A stretch of DNA of 64,000 nt from Akebia trifoliata (GCA_017979445.1 CM030709.1:1116001-1180000); one strand, 5' to 3'. Positions 1 to 11,329 are shown, numbered from the stretch's first letter. A program made the numbers and translations. The notes: a model not told the origin generated them from the sequence alone.

Positions 1-479
1 TAAAAATATCATATTTTCCCTTATTTCAAGACATCTAACCCAACATTTACCAAATTAACAATTTAGCATTCAGAGTACGTGCCTTGGTGTGACTTGAAAA
101 TATTAACACAGCTTTAAAATAAAAATAAAAAGGAGTTAAAGATTAGTAGAAGTAGAGAATAGTATAGAACGAGTTTCTCACTTTCTCTTTCTTTTTTACT
201 TTTGAGCAAATCGAAAAGTTCAATTTCCCAACAAAAAAATTATTTTATCTGAAGGAAAACTCCAAATCTTACACAATTCTTATGAGTTGTAAGTAATAAC
301 TTTTAAAGGGGAAAAATAAAGTACATTTTATCCACAATTAAATATTCCCACAAACATTTTAAAAACAAAAAAAAATACCCCCACTTGAAATTTAATGAAT
401 CAAGTCAATTCCCCAGACACATTATTTGTATTCTTCCATCTGGCCTGAGTATGTCAGATTCCAGCCAAAAAAAAAAAGG
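1..479. other. 3' flank of PADRE gene, no gene seen
   Basis: AT-rich sequence downstream of the PADRE gene stop codon. I see no coding frame, RNA gene or clear repeat apart from short A runs. Confidence 0.5.
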
Positions 480-938
480 TCATGAATCTTCTGAAATGCT
501 ATGAAGGTGAGGCCTCCAAACCTTGACTCGGCCGCTCCGACGATCTCGATGTGAAGTCTTGTTTTCTGAGAGAACTTTTTTATTTAAATTTAGAGAAGAA
601 GAATCGTTGTGTGGAACATGAGTAGTGGTTTTGATCTTCTTGGAGGACTTGTTGCTACTTATTCTCTTTTTTTCTGGTAGGGACGAGGATGGAATTAGAA
701 AATATATACTACCCCTTTTGAGATCGGATTCTGGAGAAATAATCAGAATTCGATGTTGAACCATAGATTGAGTGCATGGTTTGCTCAAGACATGGTTTGG
801 GTTGGCTTCTAGAACCTCTTTTGCTGAAATTGGACGTGTTATCTCTTCTACTAATCCATTCAAATGGACGATCCTGATCACATCTAGAGCTCCACATGGA
901 AGAACACAAGCCAAGCAACACCTAAGACTGTTACCCAT
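480..938 (-). CDS. PADRE (DUF4228) domain protein, 152 aa
   Basis: Single-exon gene for a small plant protein of the PADRE/DUF4228 family. Family knowledge: many members respond to pathogens or abiotic stress, and no biochemical activity is settled. The start is the ATG at 936-938, giving MGNSLRCC: a Gly-2 with a Cys pair, typical of these proteins and compatible with N-myristoylation and palmitoylation at a membrane. The frame runs on upstream only through a GA-repeat leader coding REREREREM, so the longer start is unlikely. Family landmarks are an N-terminal segment DVIRIVHLNGLVEEITRPIS (about residues 18-37), a basic middle, and the C-terminal signature VKVWRPHLHSISEDS just before the TGA at 480-482. 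Length is normal for the family and nothing is broken. No neighbour is functionally linked. Confidence 0.88.
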   Translation of the reverse strand: MGNSLRCCLACVLPCGALDVIRIVHLNGLVEEITRPISAKEVLEANPNHVLSKPCTQSMVQHRILIISPESDLKRGSIYFLIPSSSLPEKKRISSNKSSKKIKTTTHVPHNDSSSLNLNKKVLSENKTSHRDRRSGRVKVWRPHLHSISEDS

Positions 939-963
939 CTCTCTCTCTCTTTCTCTTTCTCTT
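939..963. repeat. GA/CT-rich microsatellite in PADRE 5' leader
   Basis: A CT/TTCT tract (GA on the gene strand) directly upstream of the PADRE start codon. Such GA-rich leaders are common in plant 5' UTRs; it explains the RERERE extension seen if translation is carried upstream. Confidence 0.8.
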
Positions 964-1016
964 ACACAGATGTTTTCTCTTCTCTTCTCCTGCATTTTGT
1001 GATCAAGGGTAACAAT

Positions 1017-1024
1017 GTTATATA
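1017..1024 (-). promoter_or_regulatory. Candidate TATA box of PADRE gene
   Basis: CCTATATAAC on the minus strand, about 80 bp upstream of the start codon, with the GA leader between. Position and sequence suit a core promoter, but this rests on motif match only. Confidence 0.35.
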
Positions 1025-1340
1025 GGAAAACCCAACTCACGAGGACAAAGAAGGCATAGTTTTATTTTATTTTACATTAGATTTGAAGTGACATAAATGT
1101 CCTTGTACGCTTTGTTGTACCTTTCTAAGCTTTATATATACGTAGATGCTCTTGATTTTGTCCTTTCTTGTGAACTACTAGTTTACTTAAGACGCCATTT
1201 AATCACTGAGTTTGATCGAAGTAACCTTGCAAATGATTGTGATGTCCGCAAGTAAAGGGTACTCCGGTCCTTTTAGAATTTCCATTAACATAGGGAAGTA
1301 TTGTTAGTGTAGTACCATAAGCACAATAAGATTGACATTT

Positions 1341-2081
1341 AGGGTATGTTTGATTTCATGGAAAGTCACTTTCCATGGAATATGAAATCCATGGAAAATT
1401 AGTTGTGGAAAATAGGTAGGGTTGGAAAATCAAATTCCATTGTTTGATTTCACTTGGATAAGATCATGAAAAAATATGAGAAAAAAGAAGAAGAGAAGGA
1501 GGAAGAAGATGAGAGGAAGAAGAAGATGACGAGGAAGAAGGAGGGGGGAGGATGTGGCGAAGGTGGCGGCGGCGACGATGGCGAAGGTGGCGATAGCGAC
1601 AGTGACGGCGACGACTGCGACGATGGCGACAGCCAAGACGAAGGCGACGATGATGACGGTGGCGCCGGTGACGATGGCGACGACGGAGGTAAGTGAGGAA
1701 GATGAGGGGAGAACGTGGTGGTGGTGGTGGCAGAAGAGGTGAGGGATGGAGAAGAAGAAAAAAAATAAGAGAGAAAAAGAAGGTGGTCGGCGACGGAATC
1801 GACGGCGACGGCGATGGTGACGACGGCGATGACGACAACGACGATGTTAGTGTAATGGTGGTGGTGGTGGTGGTAGGGAAGAATTGAGGATGGAAAATAT
1901 GGATGGATTTCATTTTCCCACCCATATGGGTGGGAAAGTGAAATCCATGATTTAGTGGACTTTTTGAATAGGGTGGAAAATGAATTTCCATTTCCATGTG
2001 CAATCAAACACTTGAAAAATGCCATTTTTCATGGAAATTGATTTTCCACCCTATTTTCCATGTGCAATCAAACATACCCCT
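1341..2081. mobile_element. GC-rich TIR element (hAT/MITE-like), 741 bp
   Basis: The left end AGGGTATGTTTGATT (1341-1355) is matched in inverse by AATCAAACATACCCCT (2066-2081), and further inverted blocks follow inside (ATGGAAA and TTTCCAT repeats). The interior is purine-rich GGCGAC/GAAGAA triplet sequence, utterly unlike the AT-rich surroundings. It gives long low-complexity frames on both strands that are not genes. I see no exact 8-bp target duplication: the flanks ACATTT and AATGT are themselves inverted, so the true TIR may be longer. Best read as a non-autonomous DNA transposon that carries, or expanded, a trinucleotide-like filler. Confidence 0.6.
1905..1946. repeat. 42-bp near-perfect palindrome
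   Basis: The left arm GGATTTCATTTTCCCACCCAT is mirrored by the right arm with one mismatch, with no loop (centre CCCATATGGG). It lies inside the GC-rich element near its right end and could extrude a cruciform. Confidence 0.85.
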
Positions 2082-2499
2082 AATGTTTTTTAATGACCAT
2101 TGATTCAAGCACTTTGATTGATAGGGCCTCCACATAGGAAATCTACTAGTTAGAATCCATATTTAATGATGATAAAGATTTGTTAACACTTTTTATTCAT
2201 GAGAATCCTAAGAGCCTTGGGCAAAAAGATTGTTGCCTTCATATTTATATTGAATGATTGAAAATTCATCACATTGTAATCAGATTAAGGTTGAGAAGCA
2301 ATACTTTAACACGGGATGAATTGAAGTCCACCTATTTGGATGATATGACCTCTTTGACGAGATAATGGACTTATTAGCTTGTATTATATTTAGGCTTGGA
2401 TTTCAAGAGGCAAAACAGTATCAAAAGGGGTTCAACAGTAATACCCGTGGGGCAAATGTTTTTGGGGGTATATATGTGTAGAGGTTAAAATTGATATTC

Positions 2500-2985
2500 T
2501 ATCAGGACCCTACATGTGCCTTGATGAAGACATGAACTAGAAAGCGTAGAAGCAACTACTGAAGGTGAGTGATAATCAGAACAAGACAATAATCCAATCT
2601 TGCCCAATAGAAGGAAAGAGCAAAGATAGAAGCTTGCCCTGTTGACATGACAGATTAAATCAGTATATTCATGCAATCTCATGTTGTGCATTTCAAGCTC
2701 CGAGATTCCAAGAGAGATCCCAAGGATCCAGGATCATGACAAGGGAGATTCTAATTCGATTTAGGTCCCTGTGATCATGGGATCTCTCATGATCAAATCC
2801 CGAATTTAGGGGAAATCTTTATCCTTGGGAGATTTTATACATTCGAAAGAGAATGAAGAGTGATGAATCTTTTTTGGGTCCCTCTCCAATCGAGCTAATA
2901 TCTATTAATCATTTCTCCAACTCTAACTTAATCGTCCGATGGTTATTAATAGGTACCACACTAGTGTCATCAGGGAGGAGGTAGG
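2500..2985. repeat. Degenerate LTR-retrotransposon remnant (copy a)
   Basis: Matches by eye the sequence at about 9260-9990: shared phrases include CAGGACCCTACATGTGCCTT near the left, ATCATGGGATCTCTCATGAT in the middle and GGTACCACACTAGTGTCATC at the right. The last motif, following TCTAACTTAATCG, resembles the conserved LTR tail of several plant Ty3-gypsy families. No coding region remains. Confidence 0.5.
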
Positions 2986-3053
2986 AGCATTTTTTAAATG
3001 CAGTAAAACTAAGTAACTTGAAGTAAGACTCTAATTTGCCTCTAAAACATGTA

Positions 3054-3269
3054 TTCTTTTCAAGAAAGTTGTTTAGGGTTTCTTTCCTTTTTTGGATAGA
3101 GAAACTTTCTCTACTCTCAATTTTTGCTAGAGATCTTTAAGATTGTAATTTAGAAGAATATAGTGTGATTGAATTTTGTTATGATCTATGGACATAGGCA
3201 AATTGCCAGTCAAACCACGTAAATCCTTTGTACGATTATTAATGTTTTCTTTGTTGCTTCATTTCTCAC
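3054..3269 (+). repeat. Ty1-copia-like LTR 3' fragment
   Basis: Contains GGACATAGGCAAATTGCCAG followed by AACCACGTAAATCC and ends TTTCTCACA, the usual layout at the 3' end of plant Ty1-copia LTRs. A related, fuller copy lies at 26729-27053. The 5' part is not recognisable. Confidence 0.5.
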
Positions 3270-4440
3270 ATGACCATGACTATAAGATAATAGAAAGGAA
3301 TTACAAAAAATCATCAAATTGGATTTATGGAAGGTTAATCTATGAATAAAGGAAGGATGATTAATTTTAAATTTTTTTATTAATCTCTAAGACAAAAGAT
3401 AATTTATACCTTAAACATCAAAGTTTTATTTTTTTATTTTTTTATTTTTTTATTTTTTTACAAGTTTCACATGGATGCCCGATAATGACCAAGATGTGCA
3501 ATGCAAGGTGTTGTTGATCTCGAGGTGACATTAAATAAATTCACTCCACAAGCCCTATCCATCTTTTATCTACCAAAGGTACCCATGCCATGATGTACAA
3601 CAGACAAAATTGTTAACGCGCTCAACATGATAAATTAATAGAAAATTGGATAGTTTAGAGATTTAATTATTCATATTAATTAAACCTAAAACTCATGTTC
3701 CAATCAAATAATGTATGCGGTGGTTTGTCTTTTGTGGGTTCCACTCAACAGGACCCACACGAGTCACCGCTAAGATAGGAAGGGCATGGCCACCCCCATG
3801 GGTTTGATTAAATAATGGGTTGGACCTGTAATAAGTGATTAGGAATTTAGGACTGTCAGGTACGTATCATAAATCTAGGGGTACTCGTATATAAATTATG
3901 GGTTATTAATATTGAGTGAAATTTCAACCAATCTAGCTGTTCTCAGCAAGTTATACTTTCTCCAACACACTAGCCAAATTACGAGAATACCTCTCACATA
4001 ATACATGTAGCTAGATCACTTATATAGCTTCTGACATGGGCACATGGCCTAAATAAAATCTAATTCAAGTGGTTACCACTTAGCAGGGTTTGTTCAAGAA
4101 ATGGGTTGATGAAATTGCACCCTTTCGAAGGGATTGAAGTTCATTTCGAATCATTATTGCTCTTATCTTGTCAGTCAATTGGATTTCAAGTTTTTTGGTT
4201 TGAGTGCTTAAAGGTGATTGTCAATTTATGAATATTGGAGTGGTAAGATTCACATTAAATCTCAGTTGATCTAATGAGAAGCTTTGCATGTATTTCATGT
4301 GTTGATTGCAGAAGAGATTTAAAATTGATATATCGTCATGTTAAGCACTCAAGGAATTGCCATGCCATGAAATTAAAAAAAAAAAATATTAGAGATCACA
4401 AGGAATGTCTTCTTTTAGATTTTTAAAAGTGTCGTACTAG
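3270..4440. other. Intergenic, no gene seen
   Basis: AT-rich. Contains a (TTTTTTA)n run at about 3426-3460 and otherwise unassigned sequence. No open frame of note on either strand. Confidence 0.5.
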
Positions 4441-4560
4441 AGTGAACTCAAGCTCGAACCTCATATGACACTTCATAATGTGAAAGTGATTAAAAGTGAA
4501 AATATCTATGGTTCCTTTCCACTTTGAAGTGCGATGTGAGGTTCTAGCTTGAAATCACTT
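4441..4560. mobile_element. Fold-back MITE with CTATGGTT loop motif
   Basis: Arms AGTGAACTCAAGCTCGAACC and, in inverse, GGTTCTAGCTTGAAATCACT enclose a loop with ATCTATGGTTCC. Same architecture as the elements at 5204, 7059, 8521, 10528, 23408, 41435, 57993, 58865 and 59155, although the arm sequence is different. Confidence 0.6.
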
Positions 4561-5203
4561 CAGCATTATTTTTTTTTTTTTTAAATACTCATATAGTTTA
4601 TGTTCCTGACCCATTGTAAATCGTTCAGTCTTTTATTTTTATTTTTAAATTCGTCTATTTTCTTGCTTAGTAAAAAAAAATCTAAAAATTAAATAGATAA
4701 AACAATCAAGAAAGCAAAGTAGATTGAAGATAGTAAGTAATAATGTTTAACTTTACTTCAAGATCAACCTTCTTGTTTCACCAGATCAGCTGGACGAAAG
4801 ATTAAAATAATCTTTTGTGTGGCATGTATGAGGTTGGCTATAAATCGTGGCCTGTTCTAATCCTTAAGGAATAAGGCTCACATGGATCACACATTGGCAA
4901 TCCAACACCACAGTCCTCTAGATTTCATGATCTAAATCATATTAAAAACAAATTATTTTGAATTGATACAAGATTTTGAAAATAGACGGCCACCGAAATC
5001 CTAAATTTAAAATTAAAATTCAACAAAGAAACATAACATTTTATAAAATTTATTTCGAAAGTTCTTAAATTTTTGTGATCTACATTCCCATGACATCCCA
5101 TCATGTTTTTTGAATTTACAAGGAACTGCGGTCAAGTTTCCTAAAGTGTTTTTCATTTTAAGAGTGAATTTTAAATCAACCATATGTATTAGAGTTGTGT
5201 TAG

Positions 5204-5359
5204 AGTAACATTGAAATTGACATCGTGGGAGACATTTCTTACGTGAATGTGTGTCAAAACCATAAATACTTTTCATTGAGATACCAGTGAGAAGCATCTA
5301 TGGTTCTGACACACAGTCACATCAGAAACATCTCCCGTGATGTCAATGTCAATGTTACT
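5204..5359. mobile_element. Fold-back MITE with CTATGGTT loop motif
   Basis: Inverted arms AGTAACATTGAAATTGACAT and ATGTCAATGTCAATGTTACT, continuing inward through GGGAGA / TCTCCC and GTGTGTCA / TGACACAC. The loop side carries AACCATAAATAC and CATCTATGGTT. About 156 bp, no coding capacity. Outer arms match the shorter copy at 8521-8611. Confidence 0.75.
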
Positions 5360-6284
5360 TCAGCATTTACCTATATATTATTGATGGTTGTTTATGTCTG
5401 TGTTAGGCACCAAAGCCAAAGTAATTAAAGGATATTGTGGAGTATTTTTAAGGATCTAATCACTACCCATGAGACAATAAAATAAGCAATTCTATATCCA
5501 ACGAATCTGCGATTTTCCACAGAAATCGATGCCCTCTATGCCCTAATCAAATATGTGGTACACCTCTCAATGTTAGTTTATTCAATCGATTAATTGTTGG
5601 GTTTATAGTTGATTAAATCTATATTGGCCCACCGATTATATACAAATTGGTTAAAATGGATGAGAATGTGGACCAGTTGTACATCAAGATTCCTAGGTAC
5701 CAGCATTTTATTTATCTAATTGTCCTTTTTTTGGGCAAGTGCATGTGTTCAACCCTTTTTTTTTTTTAATCTAAGCCAAACCCATCTCACCCTCCAATGA
5801 GATTCCAAGGTCACGCTCCTTTAAATAACACTACACTTTCTTTATGGAATGTTTAAAATAATTAATAGCATTTACGGTACCTCCAATCCATGGGACATCA
5901 ACATATGTATATTGGTGTAGATTAACTGATGTATCGGTTTATTAATTAGTATTTGATCTCTTGAGTAGACGTACTTAGATAAGGTACTGTACTGTCACAT
6001 TAGGTCAAGTTAATTGGGTCAGCGAGATTTTTTTTTTCTTTCTAGGTAAGCAAAGTAGTTTACTGTTAATGTGGTGGTTTTTTCAATAATATTAATTTGA
6101 ACCTAGTTTGTGGGATCAACACTTATAACGTCTTTAATTAATGACTTAGTACCGATAGCTTATTTTAAATTCAAATTTAGAATGCTTATATGACAAGAAT
6201 TTGCAATCAAAAGCTAACCAATTAAAACATAAAAAACATCAAGTAGTTTGATGTTTAGTGACCAGATCTTCATATTACGGATGT
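5360..6284. other. Intergenic, no gene seen
   Basis: AT-rich unassigned sequence with an isolated AAAGGATATTGTGGAG phrase like the LTR starts near 11459 and 37129. No credible coding frame. Confidence 0.45.
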
Positions 6285-6455
6285 CAGTTGAGCCCTGGGA
6301 TTTGACGATAGACTTGACAAGTCACCTAAAAACGCTTTACGCCCAATCATTCTAGATAACGCTTGCATCCTTTCTCTTATCGTGATTATTGGCAGAGAGG
6401 TAACCAATGCTTATTCCTCAGATACCATCATTGCTTCTTTTCCAGGAAAAGAAGT
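6285..6455 (-). pseudogene. Nuclear copy of plastid 16S rRNA fragment (NUPT)
   Basis: Read on the minus strand this matches the plastid 16S rRNA around the 530 loop. In order it has GAAAAGAAGCAATGATGGTA, TCTGAGGAATAAGCATTGG, GGATGCAAGCGTTATCTAGA, ATGATTGGGCGTAAAGCG, and CAAATCCCAGGGCTCAAC. The canonical GCCAGCAGCCGCGGTAAT stretch is corrupted here (GCCAATAATCACGATAAG), so it cannot be functional rRNA. It is an old organelle-to-nucleus transfer with many transitions of C to T type. Flanks are ordinary AT-rich nuclear sequence. Identification is from memory of conserved 16S segments and is strong because several consecutive blocks are in the correct order and spacing. Confidence 0.88.
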
Positions 6456-7058
6456 TCACTACTTGAAACTTAACTCCTAATTTTTTTTGGAACTGATATT
6501 TTTTCAAATCCTAGTCCCAAAATATTGAGTTCCCGTTGTCAACCATTAGAAACCTACTCTTCAACAAGGATTGCACTTCTTCAATATTGTTAATTATTTA
6601 TTTTTTGTTCTTAAGTAATTTTGATTATTTATTATATTCAAAGCAAAAGTGAATGTATAATAGACATATTGAATTAATATATAGCATTGTGAAGATGCTC
6701 CACACCCTTACCATACACTTTCTTCGTTAAGTTTTAAAACAAATATATATAATATAAATAAAGAGTCACGATCCAAAATAGTGCCCCATTCCTATAGCAA
6801 AATACGGTGTCTACATGGCACATTTTGATTAGAGATCAAATACATCAAATTGCATGCAATGTAGAAACAATTTGGTTAGGAGTCCTATGTGTTTTAAACT
6901 TCATCCAAAAGGTGACATGTAGACGTTGTTCCAATAGGAACAAGAAATTTATAAAAAATAATGTTAAAATGACTTCCTTCAACACTGCGTTGGACACTGA
7001 GCTGACAAGGAGGAGTAGACGGAACCATGGATGCTTTTCCTCTTATAAAATAGAGTCC
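6456..7058. other. Intergenic, no gene seen
   Basis: AT-rich unassigned sequence between the plastid-derived insert and a fold-back element. Short open frames here overlap the fold-back arm and are not gene-like. Confidence 0.45.
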
Positions 7059-7241
7059 TGATAATATGACTCTCCAAGTGGCATACTCAATTGACTCTTT
7101 GACGTGATCAAGCTCGAGAATCGTAGATCTATGTGCCTCGGGATACATAATTCCCTTAGGATACACTTTGTATGGGGAAGTGCAATTGTGCATCCCGTCA
7201 GAGAGTCGATTGAATATACTACCTGGCGAGTCATATTGTCA
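7059..7241. mobile_element. Fold-back MITE (TGATAATATGAC type)
   Basis: TGATAATATGACTCTCCAAG at the left is mirrored by GAGTCATATTGTCA at the right, with further pairing ACTCAATTGACTCT / AGAGTCGATTGAAT. Same outer sequence as 58865-59101. The middle includes GGATACA and GTGCAATTGTGCATCC as in the other members. Confidence 0.75.
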
Positions 7242-8520
7242 CTACTGTATAAAATATAACAAATAATTTGAATTGCCTCTTTTAACAAAATATTACAAAG
7301 TTATCCCCATAAAATTACAAAGTTCTTCTTAAAACAACAAAATTCTCGTAATTAGTACAAGGGGTAGCTTTTGGAACAAAAAAAAAGTGACAAAATCCTC
7401 ATGACCTGTAAATCCCTAGTATATCACCTAGATTATGACCCTTATCGACTATAGATATGAGGACTAGCAATTTTCTTTTCTCCGCACAGATTGTGACTGG
7501 TAGATCACTTGCCACAAGATATTCTGGCCCCACCTAGCCTCCTATCGGGTCCAAAATTGATCTAAACCCAGTATAAGATTAGGTGAAGTTAGGTAGAATA
7601 TAGGCCACCAACACCCCCAATGAACTAATAGTGTCTTGATTTATTAAGGATACTATATCTTGCATGATTCTCAAATCAGATTAGGACCTATTAGTAGGAT
7701 CATATGGAGTGATTCTTGTTCTATTATGGTTGCAATGTATGGTCACTCAGCCCTATAATAGGTCCAAAAGTGATTCACCATTGGGGAAAAATCACGGAGC
7801 CACATCGATTCCACTATGCTCAAAGGTCAAAAAGAAATTACAATATTTCTTTAGTAGAAAACTATTTTATATATATATATATCCCTAACAAATTAAAAGC
7901 TTTACATAAAATCAGTGAAATTACAAAAATATCTTTAGGAAATGTGTCGCAATGATTAACATACCTCCTTAGTGATCAGTACTATCAGACTCTACTAATC
8001 ATATAACATGGTGTTTGTAAAAGTTTGGGGGATATTGTTAGACTTCCCTGAATAATTAGCGGTACCCATCGTTGATAAACCTTTGGTATTGCCTTACACC
8101 TCTAGCGTTCCCAAAAAGTTTAATAAAAAAAGGGTTTGCTCCTCTCTTGCAAAAAATTTCCATGATACTTGCTCTATCATGCTAGTGGGAATCATCAACC
8201 ATGATTTTGTTGTACAAAAAAAATTTTAATTTTACAATTTTGGGTTGGTTAGGGAACAATTTTGGGTTGGTAAGGGAATCCATATTAAACATTTCAAGGG
8301 AATCAACCATGATGTCATGTTCTGTTACCAAGATTTTTAGAGGATAAATTTCAAAGTAGTAGTTTCAATGAACGAGCATCAAACATGCTTCCGTCTCAAA
8401 TGGGAGACCATCTCATCTAAATCTCTCAAAAAGGATCCTCAAGATTTCCTACCAAATATTTTGAAGGAAGGTATCACTAGTGGTTTACTTGAAAGCAGTA
8501 TTTAAAATGGATAATGCTTC
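7242..8520. other. Intergenic, no gene seen
   Basis: Unassigned AT-rich sequence with a short TA run near 7867-7881. No coding frame with recognisable protein similarity. Confidence 0.45.
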
Positions 8521-8611
8521 AGTAACATTAAACTGTACATCAACGAGTGAAAAGCATCTATGGTTATGTGTGCACCACTGTATCAGAATCGTTGTACATT
8601 TCAATGTTACT
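8521..8611. mobile_element. Internally deleted fold-back MITE
   Basis: AGTAACATTAAACTGTACA and TGTACATTTCAATGTTACT are inverted arms around AAGCATCTATGGTTATG. Outer arms equal those of 5204-5359 but the element is only 91 bp. Confidence 0.7.
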
Positions 8612-9259
8612 CCAACACCACCCTTTTAAAATTATAGGGGACTTGCCTTTGATAGAGTGAAATGTAGGAATAAGATATGTGTAGCCAACCCCAAAGCTAT
8701 GAGATAAGGTTTTGTTATTGTTGTACAAACATTCATAAAATAGTAAGTTGGGATTGGGTTTGGTTTTCGGGGTTAGAGTCTTAGAGACTATAAGTTGGGC
8801 GGCCTAGGACATTGTTTAAGACTTGGGTTTGATTCTTATGGTTTAGAGACTAAAACTAAAAAGTTGGCTTGCCCGTTAAATTTAAGAAAACATGGGTTTT
8901 ATTGTGTGGACCAACAGCTATCAAATGGACTGGGTTTAGATTATTGTAATCCATGGTTGGTTGCAGTAGATCCAAATTTTCAGATGTGTACGTAACACAT
9001 GCAGACAAATTTACAACTCCATTTTTCTGTGTTGCTTAAGATTAATTCAAGCCGGATTTGTATTGAACTCACTTTATCTTTGGCTATGCTCACTATGGTA
9101 AAGCATCCGGAACCTATGGTGGGGATAGTCTTGGTCTCAAATTATGCATTAATGAGCTCGGATTGACACCAGCACGACCAAATTGCACCCCTAAGTGTGA
9201 ATAGGAGCTCATGGATTGGGCCGGACCTAATGATCATAACTAATGAGGGTAAAAGTGGC
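8612..9259. other. Intergenic, no gene seen
   Basis: Unassigned. One open frame around 8795-8995 has no recognisable domain and is GT-rich filler. Confidence 0.4.
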
Positions 9260-9990
9260 AGTTAATCAGGATCCTACACGTGTCCTTATTCAAGCATGAA
9301 TCAGGATAGGTGAGAACAGGGGCGGAGCCAGGATTTTGTATTCGTGGGGGCAAATTACAAATAGAAAAATTTTCTGATTTTCTATGGGGGCAAAGTAGTA
9401 GAATGTTAAAATTTTGTGGGGGCAAATTACAAATAAAAAAAATTTCAAAACTTTTGTAGGGGCAAAGCAGTAGAATGTTAAAAAAAAATTTAAATTTATT
9501 AATACCTCCCTATGGATTTTAGAAATTCTTGTGGGGGCAATTGCCCCCACTGTAAATCCGCCCCTGGGTGAGAAGGGAATTTGGCAAGAGCCAGTGGTAC
9601 CCAGATCAGACAGCAGCTCGATCCTGCTCGGTTGCAAGAAAAGATAAAGACAAATGTTTGCTCTGACAACAGGACAGAGCAAACTCGATAAACGTGCATA
9701 AATCTCGGTCTATCTTTGGGCTTCCTAATTTAGAGGTTAGATCCTAATAATCTAGGAGCTCAAAGTAAGTATTCCTAATTTGATTGAGCTTCCTTTTGGA
9801 TGAGAGATTCCCCATGATCAGATCCTGAGTTTGAAGGGATCTAGGGGAAACCTTACAAGAAGGGGAGAGATCGAAAAGAGGGGTTCTTCTTCCTTGGAAA
9901 AAACTTGAGAATCTATTGATCTTTTCTTCTAAGTCTGACTTGGGGGTTGGAGGATTCTTGGCAGGTACCACACCAGTGCCATCAAACAAC
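9260..9990. repeat. Degenerate LTR-retrotransposon remnant (copy b)
   Basis: Paralogous to 2500-2985: CAGGATCCTACACGTGTCCTT, AGAGATTCCCCATGATCAG and, near the end, TCTGACTTGGGGGTTGGAGG then GGTACCACACCAGTGCCATC. The latter is a typical plant LTR tail. Split by a hAT-type MITE at 9317-9566. No protein-coding domain left. Confidence 0.5.
9317..9566. mobile_element. hAT-type MITE, 250 bp, with 8-bp TSD
   Basis: Terminal inverted repeats CAGGGGCGGA and TCCGCCCCTG, flanked on both sides by a perfect 8-bp duplication GGTGAGAA (9309-9316 and 9567-9574). An 8-bp target duplication with this terminus fits the hAT superfamily. The inside is a repeated GGGGGCAAATTACAAATA motif; no coding capacity. Perfect duplications imply a fairly recent insertion into LTR remnant b. 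Confidence 0.92.
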
Positions 9991-10527
9991 GGAGTTGCTG
10001 AGCAGAATTAATAGAGGTAATTGAGAATCTCCTCTACAATAATCATTAATAAAAGCCAAAAAAAAAATAAAAAATCAAATTAGCATCACCACTAGATTTT
10101 TTTTTTTCCTTCCCTGCCAACCACTTTTCCTTTTCAGACTAAACAATTTGATTGTGCAAAATCCCTCATTAACCAGAAAGAGGAAAAAATCAAACAAACA
10201 AAATAAAGAAGCATTATTATGGTCAGATTTGTGAGAATATTGTATAAAATAAAAATTATGATTTAGGAGAAGAGATCTAATTTGGGCTGGGTCCATTGAT
10301 TGGTTATGGAGGCACATTTTAAGTTTGAAGGGAAGATTGCTTGTATCCAGTCCAGGTACATACCTATGGCCATGAGCGGGAGAAGCATTGGCGGGGGCAC
10401 CACTAGATCGAAGCCATAGTCAACAATAGCAAAACCATACCCATATGTCGAGGTAGGTGCATTAGTCAAACAAAGATAATTATCCATAAATAAATCATAA
10501 TAACCTAATTTTATTTTTTTTCGCTAA
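9991..10527. other. Intergenic, no gene seen
   Basis: Unassigned AT-rich sequence; no domain-bearing frame. Confidence 0.4.
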
Positions 10528-10697
10528 TGATTTTTTGACTTGAAAATTTTCACTCGGTTTGTTCTCGACTAACGTGAAAAGGGTACAAAACTCTTGATCG
10601 TTTCCTTGAGTATCCTGAAGAAAAAGATCTATGATTATGTGACCTTGCCACGTCAGTCAAGTATGGACTGAGTGAAAATTTTCAAATCAGAAAATCA
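10528..10697. mobile_element. Fold-back MITE
   Basis: TGATTTTTTGACTTGAAAAT at the left is mirrored by ATTTTCAAATCAGAAAATCA at the right, continuing inward through TTTCACTCGGT / ACTGAGTGAAA. The loop side has AAAGATCTATGATTATGTGA. Arms of about 30 bp, no coding capacity. Confidence 0.75.
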
Positions 10698-10704
10698 CGA
10701 CTCT

Positions 10705-11305
10705 TTTTTTTTTTTTTAATTTATAGTAAGTCAATTTTGTACTAAATTTTTTTAAAGTATTCTTAATACAAAATTAAAACAATTAACCTGTTGAAGTCCA
10801 TTATTTAAATTTATTTGTCAAAGAAATCATGAAAGTAATCATGATAACCCAATTTTAGCTTATGACGACTCAATTTTCTACCATGATTACCTAAAAACAC
10901 AAAATTACATTTTATAGTCTAACAAAATTAAAATCTAAAATAATTATTCTCAATGCCATATTAAAACAACCAACCCATCAAATCCATACATTTATCTCTC
11001 AAAGCCTAAAATATCTCGAAAGTATATTATAATAACCTAATTTTTGCCTATAGTAGCCCAATTTTAGTTTATAAAGACCCAATTTCAACTATAATTTTTT
11101 TAGTTCAAAACAAAAGATAAAATTTAAAAAATAAAAATATTCTTAATATTAGATCCAGACAACTATTCTATCATATGCTATTACTTAAATTTATTTGTCA
11201 AAAACACATTTATCTCTCAAAAATCTAAAAAAATCATCTTAATAACCCAGTTGTAGTTAACAGTAACCCCATTGTGTACTCTACTAGTTGAAAATCTAAA
11301 AGAAA
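10705..11305. repeat. Degenerate tandem repeat, about 180-bp period
   Basis: Three diverged copies share, in order, AAATTTATTTGTCAAA (or a variant), TTTATCTCTCAAA and AATAACCCAATTTTAG. Copies have drifted, so the unit borders are approximate. Confidence 0.5.
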
Positions 11306-11329
11306 AAAATTAGATTCAGACGTTGTTGA

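Noticed and set aside
1430..2025. Long open frames rich in Ser-Pro-His (minus) and Glu-Asp-Gly (plus)
   Set aside because: They arise from triplet-repeat sequence inside a TIR element, are open on both strands, and contain no domain.
5204..5359. Fold-back stems as microRNA precursors
   Set aside because: Stems are part of a multi-copy repeat family with variable arms; no evidence of a fixed mature product.
6894..7193. 99-aa minus-strand frame
   Set aside because: It runs through a fold-back MITE and unassigned AT-rich DNA, with no domain.
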